A stretch of DNA of 64,000 bases from Nitrospira tepida (lineage in GTDB: Bacteria > Nitrospirota > Nitrospiria > Nitrospirales > Nitrospiraceae), in assembly GCF_947241125.1 (NCBI RefSeq), contig NZ_OX365700.1, positions 434,001 through 498,000 of the forward strand, given 5' to 3'. Under the pieces are notes generated by a model. The model was not told the DNA's origin, did no database searches, and worked only from the letters and a program-made list of their open reading frames with translations. Made by a program: the position numbers and the translations under genes. Positions 63,507-64,000 of this stretch are shown here, piece by piece (the stretch's first letter is position 1; every line of letters begins with the position of its first letter).

Positions 63507-64000
63507 TCACTGACCGGTTGAATCAGATGACCCGGGAATAGAGTGGTCGAACCGATATGCAATGGGAATGACAAGGTAAGCAGGGGTCTCGTGGACCACC
63601 CGTTGAATGGGAAAGGGAACTGATCCCTCCAATAGGTCTCGTGCAGCCTGATCGAGGAGTTCCGATCCTGAGGAGTCGTATAACTCTACATTCTGTAGGC
63701 TACCATCATCCTGTAACACGGCACTGAGAACGACGTTCCCTTCAAGCTTTGAGGCAATGGCAGCGGCGGGGTAATGCATGTTTATAAGGAGTCGATCCCT
63801 CACTATGTTGATTAACGTTTGTTGATCAGGCGATAGAAAGATGAGGTTATATGCAATTGGGATGAGAAAACGTGTCTGTGCCGAAGACAGGGCATGGTCG
63901 AGTTTAATGCTGCCCACCGAACGTATGAGACCTACACTTTCATTATCTAGGAAGGCATTGCCCGAACTCGACGCAACTGCCACGTGGACGATCTTCCCGT
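63507..64000 (-). CDS. TonB C-terminal-domain-like protein, 5' end outside window
   Basis: The frame is open to the window edge and reads GKIVHVAVASSSGNAFLDNE, which already looks like the middle of a TonB-type domain. A second such unit follows (YPAAAIASKLEGNVVLSAVL, NVELYDSSGSELLDQAARDL, FPIQRV, YLVIPIAYRFD). So it appears to contain two TonB C-terminal-like modules. A GTG at 63983 could start it, but conserved-looking residues continue upstream, so the gene more likely continues beyond 64000. Role: energy transduction to outer-membrane transporters or a non-canonical periplasmic protein. Confidence 0.6.
   Translation of the reverse strand, partial: GKIVHVAVASSSGNAFLDNESVGLIRSVGSIKLDHALSSAQTRFLIPIAYNLIFLSPDQQTLINIVRDRLLINMHYPAAAIASKLEGNVVLSAVLQDDGSLQNVELYDSSGSELLDQAARDLLEGSVPFPIQRVVHETPAYLVIPIAYRFDHSIPGSSDSTGQ

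Overview
The window is GC-rich, densely coded bacterial DNA. Gene content (RimO, PurU, single-chain GcvP, SdhA-type flavoprotein, MscL, OmpR-type two-component pair, large soluble PAS/GAF hybrid kinase, DUF481 outer-membrane protein, small Lys-rich exported protein) fits a Gram-negative chromosome. My impression, not a proof, is a Nitrospirota (Nitrospira-like) bacterium.

Layout. 1-2752: housekeeping (gamma-carbonic-anhydrase-like fragment, rimO, purU). 2851-23803: a large type III-B CRISPR-Cas locus on the + strand: NE0113-family CARF protein, DUF2130 remnant, cmr1, cmr2/cas10, cmr3, an inverted Phd/PIN toxin-antitoxin (TA) module, cmr4, cmr5, cmr6, a second Phd/PIN module, a Card1/Can2-like CARF nuclease split by an in-frame TAG, a 49-repeat array, a TIGR02710-type CARF-HEPN protein, cas2, cas1, a divergent second cas1, a second cas2 and cas6. 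23858-28318: HtrA/DegP protease and a two-component system, separated by a decayed ParE TA cassette that duplicates the 3' end of the kinase gene. 28383-38802: M48 peptidase, DUF898 protein, SdhA-like protein, gcvP, Tat-type aminotransferase. 38803-42590: accessory island with a long hairpin, an orphan antitoxin, a broken HigBA module, two unknown genes and another TA cassette next to a partial duplicate of arfB. 42684-48931: metabolism and repair (fabI, nucleoside hydrolase, ribokinase, msrA, mug-like glycosylase, exported methyltransferase). 49257-55844: small exported protein with a terminator, hybrid kinase, DUF481 protein, mscL, NUDIX hydrolase. 55859-64000: a mostly minus-strand run (gcvT, FKBP, FIST, S58 peptidase, beta-CASP nuclease, LOG protein, TonB-like fragment).

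How the CRISPR locus should work (family knowledge plus inference). Cas6 cuts the array transcript. The Cmr complex uses crRNAs to bind phage RNA. Cmr4 cuts target RNA. Cas10, with an intact GGDD, makes cyclic oligoadenylate. Up to three CARF proteins sense that signal: a DNA/RNA nuclease of the Card1/Can2 kind, a HEPN ribonuclease, and the NE0113 protein, which may be a ring nuclease or an effector. A normal Cas1-Cas2 pair is followed by a second Cas1-Cas2 pair whose Cas1 has lost metal ligands.

Most notable signals: the apparently inactive second Cas1 paired with its own Cas2; spacers that read antisense to genes and often cover Shine-Dalgarno/ATG start sites; the amber-split Card1-like effector; a TA module whose promoter overlaps the cmr4 ribosome-binding site; a shared 14-bp dyad before cmr1 and the HEPN effector; and TA cassettes flanked by partial duplications of neighbouring genes.
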